DNA of 64,000 nucleotides from Clostridiales bacterium (GCA_009911365.1 QXXF01000002.1:186001-250000), one strand, 5' to 3'. Counted from the stretch's first letter, positions 8,451 to 16,511 are shown. The notes: generated by a model not told the origin, from the letters alone. Made by a program: numbers and translations.

Positions 8451-9585
8451 CTTTCTTTTCCTTTTTTCCATGGAACTGGTAATAGCATACTTCCAGCCTG
8501 CCGTTGTAAAGCTTTCTCCTCCGGTCCGCTGGCCGCCCCATGATGGCCGCCTCCGCCTCTTTATCCGTAGTCACTAAGAACAGGGACCAGCCTGGGTTGT
8601 TCCGCATGTAACCGTTCAGACTCTGATAAATATGATGAATGACTTTTTCATCACCGATCCGTTCCCCATAGGGTGGGTTGGCAATGAGAATGCCGTTTTT
8701 CTCTGCTCCAGGTTCTAGTTTGCTGATATCCATGATATGAAAATCAATACAATCGTCCACCCCTGCTTCAATGGCGTTTTCCCTAGCCGCCCTGATGGCC
8801 TTTTTACTGATATCCGAGCCTTGTATCCGCAGATCCGCTTCATAATCCACGGCCTGATAGGCTGCCTGCCGTTCTTCTTTCCACATGGATCCAGGGATCA
8901 TGTCCCAGCCTTCCGCGGCGAACTGGCGGTTCAGCCCTGGGGCGATGTTCCTGCCGATCATCGCTGCCTCGATAGGGATGGTCCCTGATCCGCAGCAAGG
9001 ATCCACCAAGAGTCTTCCGGCTTTCCAAAAGGAGAGCTGGACCATAGCCGCTGCCAGAGTTTCTTTAATAGGCGCAGCCACGTCCGCTGTCCGATATCCC
9101 CGCTTATGTAATCCCGCGCCGCTGGTATCTACAGTAATGGTGGCCCTATCCTTTAGCAGCGTGACCTTGACCGTGTATTCCGCGCCTGTTTCTTGGAATC
9201 GGTCGATTCCATAATAGTCCCTAAGCCGCTCCACGATAGCTTTTTTCGTAATGCTCTGGCAGCTGGGCACGCTGTGGAGCTGAGATTTCACGGAAGTCCC
9301 CGTGACCGTGAACTTGCCGTCAGGTGGGACCAGTTCTTCCCAACTGATCCCTTTTACCTGCTGGAACAAGTCCTCAAAGGTCAGGGCCATGAATTCTCCC
9401 ATTTTCAGCAATACCCGGTCCGCGGAGCGAAACCACAAATTGCTTTTCACAATGGCCCGCTCGTCTCCCAGATAAGTGACCTTCCCATCTTCTGTTTTGA
9501 GTATTTTATAGCCCAAACTTTGTATTTCTCTTTTTACTACGGCTTCCAGCCCAAATGTGGCTGTCGCAATTAATTCCAGCTTCAA
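8431..9585 (-). CDS. rlmL: THUMP-domain 23S rRNA guanine-N2 methyltransferase (RlmL/YpsC family)
   Basis: S-adenosylmethionine-dependent methyltransferase expected to modify 23S rRNA (guanine-N2, RlmL/YpsC type). A ferredoxin-like and THUMP RNA-binding region occupies about 1-160; the Rossmann methyltransferase domain follows, with DPCCGSGT (SAM binding) and NPPYGER (catalytic N-P-P-Y) motifs. At 384 residues it is the single-domain Gram-positive form, not the RlmK-fused one. The TTG start at 9585 overlaps the mbl stop as TTGA, with GGGAG eight bases upstream, so translation is probably coupled to mbl. Confidence 0.9.
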   Translation of the reverse strand: MKLELIATATFGLEAVVKREIQSLGYKILKTEDGKVTYLGDERAIVKSNLWFRSADRVLLKMGEFMALTFEDLFQQVKGISWEELVPPDGKFTVTGTSVKSQLHSVPSCQSITKKAIVERLRDYYGIDRFQETGAEYTVKVTLLKDRATITVDTSGAGLHKRGYRTADVAAPIKETLAAAMVQLSFWKAGRLLVDPCCGSGTIPIEAAMIGRNIAPGLNRQFAAEGWDMIPGSMWKEERQAAYQAVDYEADLRIQGSDISKKAIRAARENAIEAGVDDCIDFHIMDISKLEPGAEKNGILIANPPYGERIGDEKVIHHIYQSLNGYMRNNPGWSLFLVTTDKEAEAAIMGRPADRRRKLYNGRLEVCYYQFHGKKEKKDASIHR

Positions 9586-10604
9586 ATATAAGTCTCCCTT
9601 CTGTTCATTTGACTTCGTTTGATGACATCTATATTGTTCAGAGCTTCTCCTGTACCAATAGCCACGCAGGATTTCGCGTCCTCCGCGACCTGGGTCTTGA
9701 TACCGGTCCGTTCCTGGATCCGCCTATCGATGCCCCACAAATAAGCGCCTCCTCCTGTTAGGACGATGCCGGAACCGCTGATGTCCGCTGCGAGTTCAGG
9801 CGGCGTGCGTTCCAGCACATTGTGGACAGATTCGCATATGATCGTAAGGGGCTCGTCCAGGGCTTCCATGATTTCTTCGGAAGTAACGTACATGGTCTTG
9901 GGAAGTCCAGTCACTAGATCCCTTCCTTTGCATTCCACAGAAACGCTTTCTTCCCTTGGATAAGCGGTACCGATGCGGATCTTTAGGTCCTCCGCGGTCC
10001 GTTCCCCTACATAAAGGCTGTGGTTTTTGCGCATGAATTTGATAATAGCTTCGTCAAAGCGATCTCCTGCCACTTTTTCCGATACGCTGGTGACAATACC
10101 GCCCATGGAAATCACAGCGATATCCGTGGTGCCGCCTCCGATGTCGATGATCATCACCCCATCCGGTCTGGAAATGTCAAGGCCCGCGCCAATGGCCGCC
10201 GCTACTGGCTCTTCCATGAGAAAGACGGATTTCCCCCCTGCCTGGGAGGCCGCCTCCCTGACCGCTCTCTTTTCCACCTCCGTCACTCCGCTAGGCACGC
10301 ACACCATCAGCTTTGGACGGAAAAACCGGCTGCTGCCGCAGGCCTTTCTGATGAAATATTTCAGCATCCGTTCTGTCATGTCATAGTCTGAAATGACCCC
10401 ATCCCGAAGGGGCCTGACGGCTACGATCCTGGCAGGCGTTCTCCCCAGCATTTCCCTGGCCTCTTCTCCTACAGCCAGGATCTCGTTGGAGTCCTTGTCT
10501 ATGGCTACGACCGAAGGTTCGTTGAGCACGATCCCCTGTCCTTTGATGTACACTAACACATTGGCCGTTCCCAGGTCAATGCCTACTTCCTCTGTGAATC
10601 CCAA
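9582..10604 (-). CDS. mbl: MreB-family rod-shape protein (Mbl-like actin homologue)
   Basis: Bacterial actin that forms membrane-associated filaments guiding lateral wall synthesis. The ATPase core is intact: phosphate-1 motif VGIDLGTANVL, IDIGGGTTDIAV (phosphate-2) and GIVLTGGGAYL (adenosine motif). It has 340 residues and uses a TTG start at 10604, placed seven bases after GAGGAGG. In Bacillus subtilis mbl lies directly after spoIIID, and here spoIIID is the divergent neighbour, which favours Mbl over MreB. mreC and mreD are not adjacent. It heads an overlapping gene chain with rlmL and the MocR regulator. Confidence 0.9.
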   Translation of the reverse strand: MGFTEEVGIDLGTANVLVYIKGQGIVLNEPSVVAIDKDSNEILAVGEEAREMLGRTPARIVAVRPLRDGVISDYDMTERMLKYFIRKACGSSRFFRPKLMVCVPSGVTEVEKRAVREAASQAGGKSVFLMEEPVAAAIGAGLDISRPDGVMIIDIGGGTTDIAVISMGGIVTSVSEKVAGDRFDEAIIKFMRKNHSLYVGERTAEDLKIRIGTAYPREESVSVECKGRDLVTGLPKTMYVTSEEIMEALDEPLTIICESVHNVLERTPPELAADISGSGIVLTGGGAYLWGIDRRIQERTGIKTQVAEDAKSCVAIGTGEALNNIDVIKRSQMNRRETYI

Positions 10605-10818
10605 TTTGGTACCTCCTCTATTCTAGCAGTTTGAGCTTAGTTTTACCATAAAATCAGGAAAATATGATATTTTTTTCATGAAAAAGCGGTCCCAAAGCTC
10701 TTTTTTCTCCTGTTGCTTGAAAATACGCATAACCTTGTTTCCTGACACATATATTGTGAATATCAAAATGGTTAATTTTAGCTGTTAAATCTTACAAGAG
10801 GTGGTGAAGGGGCTAAAT

Positions 10819-11073
10819 ATGAAGGATTACATAGAAGAGAGAGTGCTGGAACTGGCTGATTATATTTTGGAAACAGGCGCAACAGTTCGGCAGGCAGCAA
10901 AAAAATTCCGCGTTTCCAAATCCACAGTACATAAGGACATCACGGAACGACTCCTTGAGATAAATCCCGGTCTGGCTGCTCAAGTCAAGGCGGTTTTAGA
11001 TAACAACAAGGCGGAACGCCATATACGGGGCGGCCTTGCCACAAAAGAAAAATACCAACACACAGAAGGGTGA
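10819..11073 (+). CDS. spoIIID: Sporulation transcription factor SpoIIID
   Basis: SpoIIID is the small DNA-binding protein that modulates sigma-E and sigma-K dependent genes in the mother cell during sporulation. The 84 residues match the family nearly end to end: a helix-turn-helix with RVSKSTVHKDITERL, then INPGLA and the basic C-terminal patch RHIRGGLATKEKY. The ATG at 10819 follows GAAGGGG; an upstream in-frame codon would add six residues before the family N-terminus MKDYIEERV. Its presence shows the organism belongs to an endospore-forming lineage. It is transcribed away from mbl. Confidence 0.97.
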   Translation: MKDYIEERVLELADYILETGATVRQAAKKFRVSKSTVHKDITERLLEINPGLAAQVKAVLDNNKAERHIRGGLATKEKYQHTEG

Positions 11074-11091
11074 AACCTGTTGAAATCATTG

Positions 11092-11136
11092 AAAAACCGC
11101 TGCGCTGACGCATTGAACATCGACGCGGCGGTTTTT
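11092..11136 (+). terminator. Terminator after spoIIID
   Basis: Arms AAAAACCGC (11092-11100) and GCGGTTTTT (11128-11136) pair perfectly, with a further partial GCG pairing inside. The 3' arm ends in five T residues. It begins 19 bases after the spoIIID stop. Confidence 0.65.
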
Positions 11137-11159
11137 GACGAGGAGGAAGCCCTCCGCTA

Positions 11160-11300
11160 TTTGCTCCATGTTTCCTGATACCATTTCTTGAATTCATCTT
11201 TTTTGCTTCCGGTTTGCTCAATTGCCTGTTCTAACGAAAGGAGCCCTTTTTGTACCAATGCGCCCGATGTCTCAAAGGCGGCTTTGTCTGTCCTTGTTAA
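11160..11300 (-). pseudogene. Possible gene remnant downstream of the flavoprotein gene
   Basis: On the minus strand, directly after the stop at 11301 and in the same frame, about 46 codons stay open with coding-like composition (TDKAAFETSGALVQKGLLS, then a Lys/Glu-rich helix ending KKWYQETWSK) before a stop near 11160. No ATG or ribosome site precedes it, only an internal TTG. It may be the tail of a lost gene. I do not recognise the family. Confidence 0.3.
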
Positions 11301-11918
11301 TTATCTGACAAAATTTGTCCAAATCATGCTTTCCTGATGAGGGAGTCCATATTTTTCTTTTCCCAGCTGGATGCTCCTCATCAAAAATGTCATGTTCTCC
11401 GCCAGCGTCCGCATCATCTGTAAGCCCTCGCCGTCCCGGGAGGCTTCCTCTGCGACACAGCCGTGCAGCCCGTTCCAGTACTGCCCGGAAGCTACTGGCA
11501 TCCCGCAGATGGTGAAATATTTATTCAGCTCATCAAAAGTGGCCGTGATCCCGCCTCTCCTGGCCGTTGCCAGAGCAGCTCCCACCTTCATCCTTTTGTC
11601 AAAATGAGTACTGTAAAACAAGCGGTCGAGCAAAGCGACCATGGTTCCATTGGCAGACGCATAGTAAACAGGGCTGGAAATCACTAGTCCATCCGCTGCT
11701 TCAAACTTTGGCGCAATTTCATTGACCATATCTTGAAACACGCATTTTCCCGTATCCGCACAGGAACCGCATGCGACGCATCCTCGGATTGCTGCCGTTC
11801 CTATTGAAACGATTTCTGTCTCTATCCCATTTTTCTTGAAAATTTGCCCCATTTCCCGCAGTGCTACGTTTCCCACGCCGTTTTCATGGGGACTTCCATT
11901 GATCATAAGCACTTTCAT
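11301..11918 (-). CDS. Flavodoxin-fold NADPH-dependent FMN reductase with four-cysteine motif (iron-sulfur flavoprotein type)
   Basis: The 205-residue protein has a flavodoxin-like fold: the N-terminal MKVLMINGSPHENG phosphate-binding loop for FMN and the SPVYYASANG segment typical of NADPH-dependent FMN reductases. Between them lies CVACGSCADTGKC, a CX2CX2CX5C arrangement matching the compact 4Fe-4S motif (CX2CX2CX4-7C) of archaeal and clostridial iron-sulfur flavoproteins. The probable role is cytoplasmic electron transfer or detoxification of oxygen or electrophiles. It is co-oriented with the HxlR regulator upstream, a common pairing, and AAGGAGG precedes the ATG. Confidence 0.85.
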   Translation of the reverse strand: MKVLMINGSPHENGVGNVALREMGQIFKKNGIETEIVSIGTAAIRGCVACGSCADTGKCVFQDMVNEIAPKFEAADGLVISSPVYYASANGTMVALLDRLFYSTHFDKRMKVGAALATARRGGITATFDELNKYFTICGMPVASGQYWNGLHGCVAEEASRDGEGLQMMRTLAENMTFLMRSIQLGKEKYGLPHQESMIWTNFVR

Positions 11919-12157
11919 AACTAATCTGCCTCCTTATATTTTTTAATATTGATTTCTCAGGTTTCCAGCCTATTAAAGCCACCAAAAATCCGGTCCGGCG
12001 ACTATCCCTTCCCTTATACGTTCATTATCTCCAATTATACTGATGATTCCCCTCCGTGTCCAATGCTTATCATTCATATTCAGCATTGGCAAAACGCATA
12101 TCATAGATTGAGGTCCAGCACTGATAAAAAAACTCTGCGGTTTTTCTGCGAATCGCC

Positions 12158-12211
12158 CTACTTGCGATCCATCCAATTTTCTTCGTCGATCACTTTATAA
12201 TGATTCGCCAT
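12158..12211 (-). pseudogene. Truncated reading frame starting inside hxlR-type gene end
   Basis: An ATG at 12211 overlaps the end of the HxlR gene by 17 bases, as expected for the next operon gene, and encodes MANHYKVIDEENWMDRK before a TAG. Downstream frames are broken up to the flavoprotein gene at 11918. The N-terminal pattern (xYxVIDxENWxRK) resembles chloramphenicol-acetyltransferase-like proteins, but this is too short to be sure. The region 11919-12194 carries no intact gene. Confidence 0.35.
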
Positions 12212-12593
12212 ACTTTCGTTCCTTTCCAGTCAGGTCATATGGATCTTCGTAATCCGGACAAAGGTACGCTTCGCTCCAGGACATCATCGCCAGAAGCACA
12301 GGGATAAAACTTTTACCTAGATCAGTCAAGGAATACTCAACCTTTGGTGGAATCTCCTTGTAAATTTCTCTGTGAAGGAACCCATCGCTTTCCAGTTCCC
12401 GCAGCTGCTTTGTCAGCGTGGACTGAGTGATCCCCTCTAGGCGGCGCTTCAGCTCTCCGAACCGCTGGACTTCATAAAAAGACACGTACCACAGAATCAG
12501 AATCTTCCATTTACCGCCGATCACTGACTGCAGCCTGCCCATAGGAACGCAGCGAGCCAAGACTTCTTTATCATTGAATTTATTGTTAGCCAT
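12195..12593 (-). CDS. HxlR-family winged-helix transcriptional regulator
   Basis: The 132-residue protein has the HxlR domain: conserved Cys15 near the N-terminus, VIGGKWKILIL, RFGELKRRLEGITQSTLTKQLRELE (recognition helix) and the wing with VEYSLTDLGKSF. HxlR proteins act as dimeric repressors or activators, several sensing thiol-reactive compounds through the N-terminal cysteine. It stands upstream of a flavoprotein gene on the same strand and divergent from a radical SAM gene; the shared intergenic region carries a perfect inverted repeat likely to be its operator. Confidence 0.92.
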   Translation of the reverse strand: MANNKFNDKEVLARCVPMGRLQSVIGGKWKILILWYVSFYEVQRFGELKRRLEGITQSTLTKQLRELESDGFLHREIYKEIPPKVEYSLTDLGKSFIPVLLAMMSWSEAYLCPDYEDPYDLTGKERKYGESL

Positions 12594-12648
12594 GCTATTT
12601 TCCCTTCTTTCCCCATCAGTATATCCCTGCGGCAGAAAAAAATCAAGA

Positions 12649-12707
12649 TACTGTCAAATCAAGCACTTAGTATAAAAAATCGTACTGTCACTAAAAAAAG
12701 ACAGTAC
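12649..12707. promoter_or_regulatory. Putative HxlR operator
   Basis: GTACTGTC (12682-12689), ten bases, GACAGTAC (12700-12707) form a perfect inverted repeat. A further half-site TACTGTC lies at 12649-12655, and both outer sites carry a TCAAG flank (TCAAG before the first, its complement CTTGA after the last). The region lies between the divergent HxlR and radical SAM genes and so could control both. Confidence 0.6.
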
Positions 12708-12777
12708 TTGATGAAAAAGAATTTTAGCGGTATGTTGTCTTCAGAAACAGATATTCGAGAACAAGGAGGAACATATC

Positions 12778-13674
12778 ATGCATTATACAGGAACCATCTG
12801 GAGACCGCCTTACGAAGCAGCCTCCCTGCTTTTAGAGGTAACGGCAGGCTGCTCCCACCACAAATGTAAATTCTGTACACTTTACGCGGACCTTCCCTTT
12901 CCCTTTCAGATGTCACCGCTAGAAGACATCAAAGCGGATCTGAAAGAAGCCCGGGCCATGTACCGCCTGATGGGTCGCAAAGCGTCTCGAGTTTTCTTAA
13001 CAGGCGCCAATCCCTTTGTCTTAAGTGCCCGACACCTGATAGAAATCGCAGAAGCGATTCACGAATTTTTTCCAGAGGTAAAGACCATCGGCTGTTTTGC
13101 CAGAGTCACGGACGCTGCTCTGAAATCTGATGATGAGCTTGCCGCCTTGCGCAAAGCGGGTTACGATGAGCTGACCATTGGCATCGAGACAGCGGATGAC
13201 CGAGCACTGCGATTCATGGACAAAGGCTATCGATCAACTGATATCTTGGAGCAATGCCAGCGGCTGGACCAGGCAGGCATCCATTACAGCTTTTTTTATC
13301 TGACAGGCGTTTCAGGCGCGGAACACGGAGAGGAAGGAGCAAGAGTCACTGCCGCTGTCTGCAACCAGCTCCATCCTATGCGGATTGGCGCAAACATGAT
13401 GACTATCTATCCGGACTCCAGGCTATATGCGGAGATCCAGCAAGGTCATTGGCAGGAGGAAAGCGAAACAGAAAAGTACCGGGAGATTCGGACTCTGGTG
13501 GAACATCTAAAGATTCCTACTATCTTCGCCGCCCTAGGCGCATCCAATGCGTTTCAATTCCAATGCGCATTACCAGAAGACCAGGAAAAGCTGATCACTT
13601 TTCTCGATGAGATCATAGACAAGGTCAGCGAGGATGAGCTAAGGCGCTACCGCGAAAGCGTTCACCACCTGTAG
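12778..13674 (+). CDS. Radical SAM protein
   Basis: A 298-residue radical S-adenosylmethionine enzyme. The cluster-binding cysteines are Cys25, Cys30 and Cys33 in GCSHHKCKFC, a CX4CX2C spacing found in a family of stand-alone clostridial radical SAM proteins. LTGANPF and TIGIETADDRAL correspond to the SAM-binding beta strands. AGGAGG lies just before the ATG. No partner or substrate peptide is adjacent, and it is divergent from the HxlR regulator. Function beyond SAM radical chemistry is not determinable; some relatives are annotated as coproporphyrinogen-oxidase-like without proof. Confidence 0.85.
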   Translation: MHYTGTIWRPPYEAASLLLEVTAGCSHHKCKFCTLYADLPFPFQMSPLEDIKADLKEARAMYRLMGRKASRVFLTGANPFVLSARHLIEIAEAIHEFFPEVKTIGCFARVTDAALKSDDELAALRKAGYDELTIGIETADDRALRFMDKGYRSTDILEQCQRLDQAGIHYSFFYLTGVSGAEHGEEGARVTAAVCNQLHPMRIGANMMTIYPDSRLYAEIQQGHWQEESETEKYREIRTLVEHLKIPTIFAALGASNAFQFQCALPEDQEKLITFLDEIIDKVSEDELRRYRESVHHL

Positions 13675-13894
13675 AGAAACAACCGCGAAAGCCAACGAGC
13701 AGGATGACGCCAACGGATTTGCTTTCTCCCGTTTTTCATAGGTTTAGGAATATGGAAATAATTTCAAAGGAAAATATGGAAAACAGGTTGATCCAACGAC
13801 CACCGTATGGTAAAATAAAACAGTTAAATAATTACAAATATAATGCCTGTTGAAAAGGGAACGACAACATCGTATAATCAAAGGAGGGATTGGA

Positions 13895-14770
13895 TTGAAC
13901 AAGGGGAAAGAGCTAAAAGACTTAAATTTATTGGATCGGTTTTTGTTCGATGAAGCCATGGAAGACAAGGAATTTTTAGAAAAAGTCTTGGGAATCATCC
14001 TTGAGAAGGACATTGACTTGAGACACACGCCGCAGACGGAAAAGGAAATTCGGCGGTCCACCTGGAACCGGCAAATCAAATTGGACGTTTGGGCCATGGA
14101 CACGGAAGGAAGCGTCCATGACGCGGAAGTGCAAAAGAAAAACACGGGGAACCTGCCCAAGCGGTCCAGAAATTACCAAAGCCTGATCGACAGCCGGTTG
14201 CTGATGCCAGGAGAAGTGGACTTCAACGAAATGAACGATGTTTTCATCATCCTGATCATGCCCTTCGACCTGTTTGGAAAAGGGCTGTACCAGTACACCT
14301 TCCGCATGAAGCGCGAAGAAGCCGCAGGCCTAAGCCTGATGGACGGCGCAACCCGAATTTTCCTCAACACCAGGGGAACGAACCGAGAAGGCGTGAGCCA
14401 GGAACTAGTTGAAATGCTCCGCTATTTCGAGGAGACCACGGACGAACGGGCAGAAGCCTCGGGCAGCGAAACCATCCGCTGGATGCACGACAAGATCCGA
14501 TCCATAAAATCAAGCGAGGAAGTGGGGATCAAATTCATGAACGCATGGGAAGAGAAAATATTGGAACGGCAAGAAGCCCGAGCCGAAGGACTACGAGAAG
14601 GCATTCTTGCAGGCCAGACAGAAGAGCGGGAGCAAGGCATACGAAAAATGATCGAACTCTGCCGAGAACTAGCCCTGCCACCAGAAGACACAGCACACAA
14701 AGTGGCCGAAAAGTACCGACTGGAACAAGAGGCTATCAACCGTTACATAAAACAATATTGGAACGACTAA
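13895..14770 (+). CDS. Rpn family recombination-promoting nuclease / putative transposase (PD-(D/E)XK)
   Basis: The 291-residue protein belongs to the Rpn/PD-(D/E)XK family, nucleases that promote RecA-independent recombination and are spread as mobile-like, often multicopy genes. The active site is recognisable as KLDVWA with Asp and DAEVQKK with Glu and Gln/Lys. The N-terminus (LLDRFLFDEAMEDKEFLEKVLG) is typical. The C-terminal third is a charged helical tail with repeated Glu-Gly/Arg segments. TTG at 13895 is chosen because AAGGAGGG stands seven bases before it; an ATG 15 codons upstream has no ribosome site. A strong terminator follows. No target duplication was seen. Confidence 0.85.
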   Translation: MNKGKELKDLNLLDRFLFDEAMEDKEFLEKVLGIILEKDIDLRHTPQTEKEIRRSTWNRQIKLDVWAMDTEGSVHDAEVQKKNTGNLPKRSRNYQSLIDSRLLMPGEVDFNEMNDVFIILIMPFDLFGKGLYQYTFRMKREEAAGLSLMDGATRIFLNTRGTNREGVSQELVEMLRYFEETTDERAEASGSETIRWMHDKIRSIKSSEEVGIKFMNAWEEKILERQEARAEGLREGILAGQTEEREQGIRKMIELCRELALPPEDTAHKVAEKYRLEQEAINRYIKQYWND

Positions 14771-14780
14771 ATCAATCAAG

Positions 14781-14813
14781 AGAAGGGCCATCACATCAAT
14801 ATGCGGCCCTTCT
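14781..14813 (+). terminator. Terminator after the Rpn gene
   Basis: AGAAGGGCC (14781-14789) and GGCCCTTCT (14805-14813) pair perfectly, followed by TTC. A second short palindrome (CCACTTTTCTAG and its complement) lies at 14829-14848. Confidence 0.8.
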
Positions 14814-14940
14814 TTCATACGTCAAAATCCACTTTTCTAGAAAAGTGGCTGGAGCCAAAAAGGGCTAAGTCACACACCCTCACAATACTCCCCTCCAACA
14901 AGCCCGTTCCCCATCTGCAACCACAACCCCGCTTCCTCAC

Positions 14941-15414
14941 CTACAAAGCCCCAGGGCCTGGTTTCGCGCAAACCACCTCCGCAGCGTAGCGAGGGCCAGT
15001 GGCTGGAGTCAAACCAGGCCCGTACACCTTCACCTGCTCCACCATATGCCCAATGTTCCCTTCCCCAGCAAACCGCTCCAAATCAAAAAAATCCTCATCC
15101 AGGCCAAGCCACAGCAAGGGATGCGTCTCTGCCCGAAGTTCTCGCTCCGCAAGGAGCGTCCCCACATAAATCTCCACCCAGCAGTCTTGGTTATAGTAAG
15201 TAAAATCCATCATATGGCTCAAGGTGATATCTGCCTTGGTGATTCCAGTCTCTTCCTCCAGTTCCCGATAGGCTGCCGCGAAGCCATCCTCTCCGGGCTC
15301 GATCTTTCCACCTACTAAATTATATTTTCCTTTATAAGGATCCTTCATCCTTTTACAAAACAGCAGGCTCTGCCTGCTGCTGTCATATACCATGATGCAA
15401 TTGTATCCCTGCAT
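14941..15414 (-). CDS. NUDIX hydrolase
   Basis: A 157-residue NUDIX protein that should hydrolyse a nucleoside diphosphate linked to another moiety; the MutT-like size suggests oxidised or non-canonical nucleotides. The NUDIX box is complete at about residues 35-57 (GGKIEPG...REL.EETGI). The C-terminus is unusually rich in Pro/Gly/Ala (TPATGPRYAAEVVCAKPG). AGGAG precedes the ATG. It follows the NYN protein gene on the same strand with an 18-base gap, so the two are probably cotranscribed. Confidence 0.92.
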   Translation of the reverse strand: MQGYNCIMVYDSSRQSLLFCKRMKDPYKGKYNLVGGKIEPGEDGFAAAYRELEEETGITKADITLSHMMDFTYYNQDCWVEIYVGTLLAERELRAETHPLLWLGLDEDFFDLERFAGEGNIGHMVEQVKVYGPGLTPATGPRYAAEVVCAKPGPGAL

Positions 15415-15432
15415 GTTCCTTCTCCTGAAACG

Positions 15433-16338
15433 CTATCCTCTATACCTTACGATGTTCTGAACGCCTACTTTGCATACCTGGATACCCGCTATGCTGCGGA
15501 TATACTTTTTGAACTGGGAAAACCCATAATCCTGCACATTGAAGTTTTCATATTTCTGATGCAGTTCCTGTCCCAAAGTACCCAGATCCACACCATCCTT
15601 GCCGCCGGACCGGACCGTTTTGATAATGAACTCTTCTACATTGGTGCTTTCCGCTAGTTTGACGGAAACATAATTTCCCTTCTTTAGCAAACGGATCTTA
15701 GAAAATTCTTCTAACAGCTTTGAAAGCAAACTGTAGCCGTAGCTGCGCACATCAAAATCCGGGTACAATTTCAGCAAACGGTTTCCCAACTCCGCCAAGC
15801 CAGTCTCCCGCCCATTGTTGGTGTTTTCTGTGATGATCTTGACAATGGCCTCTTCAATCACGGACTTGTCCACATCTCTGACTCCAGCCTCTTCCTTGCC
15901 GCTGTCCTCACCCTCCAACAGTTCCAGTCTAGTGAAAATATCGCAGGCCTTTCGGAAAGCCATAGGCGTCTTCTGTTCTCCCATGCCGATCACCGTCAGC
16001 CCGGATTCTCGGATGCGGCTGGCTAGTTTTGTAAAGTCGCTGTCGCTGGAAACAATGCAAAAACCTTCTACAGTATTAGTGTACAAAATGTCCATAGCAT
16101 CGATAATTAACGCTGAATCCGTAGCGTTCTTGCCTGTTGTATAACTAAACTGCTGGATCGGCGTGATGGAACTAGACAAAAGCTCCTCTTTCCAGCTGGA
16201 ATTCTGCCTGCTGGTCCAGTCTCCGTAGATCCTCTTGTATGTCACATTCCCATGCTTGGACAGTTCGTCCAAAATAGGGTCGATATATTTCGCTGAAACA
16301 TTGTCAGCATCAATAAGCAGCGCAATTCTTTTTTCCAA
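15433..16338 (-). CDS. NYN-domain ribonuclease with two OST-HTH (LOTUS) domains
   Basis: N-terminal NYN (PIN-like) nuclease domain, about residues 1-145, with the metal-binding acidic cluster seen as LLIDADN, TDSALIIDAMD and SSDSDF. Two OST-HTH/LOTUS RNA-binding domains follow, one near 170-235 and one near 240-300, each ending in an LLKKGN/VCKVG-type strand. NYN proteins are thought to cleave RNA; OST-HTH domains bind structured or G-quadruplex RNA. A TTG start at 16338 is preferred because AAGGAG lies six bases upstream and it begins right before the conserved strand; longer frames start with ATG up to 32 codons earlier without a good ribosome site. It precedes the NUDIX gene. Confidence 0.88.
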   Translation of the reverse strand: MEKRIALLIDADNVSAKYIDPILDELSKHGNVTYKRIYGDWTSRQNSSWKEELLSSSITPIQQFSYTTGKNATDSALIIDAMDILYTNTVEGFCIVSSDSDFTKLASRIRESGLTVIGMGEQKTPMAFRKACDIFTRLELLEGEDSGKEEAGVRDVDKSVIEEAIVKIITENTNNGRETGLAELGNRLLKLYPDFDVRSYGYSLLSKLLEEFSKIRLLKKGNYVSVKLAESTNVEEFIIKTVRSGGKDGVDLGTLGQELHQKYENFNVQDYGFSQFKKYIRSIAGIQVCKVGVQNIVRYRG

Positions 16339-16458
16339 ATTTTTCTCCTTAAGTTCAGGACACATGTCCTGTATCCTAGTGATTTCCAGTATTTTTAACC
16401 GTTTAATCGTACCACTTTTTACCGGCAAAGTCAAAAGAAAAATATCGACACTCTAGGG

Positions 16459-16511
16459 CCTGAGAACACGCATGGACGCAGGCAGTCAAGGCCCGCGGCT
16501 GCTTTCTCAGG
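16459..16511 (-). repeat. Inverted repeat downstream of the TfoX-GyrI gene
   Basis: CCTGAGAA (16459-16466) and TTCTCAGG (16504-16511) pair perfectly around a GC-rich loop. No T-tract follows, so this is at best a weak terminator. Confidence 0.4.

Noticed and set aside
11080-11178. A 32-codon plus-strand frame starting with TTG after spoIIID
   Set aside because: It spans the terminator hairpin and lacks a ribosome site.
10985-11221. A 78-codon minus-strand frame opposite the spoIIID end
   Set aside because: It is antisense to the conserved SpoIIID C-terminus and its terminator.
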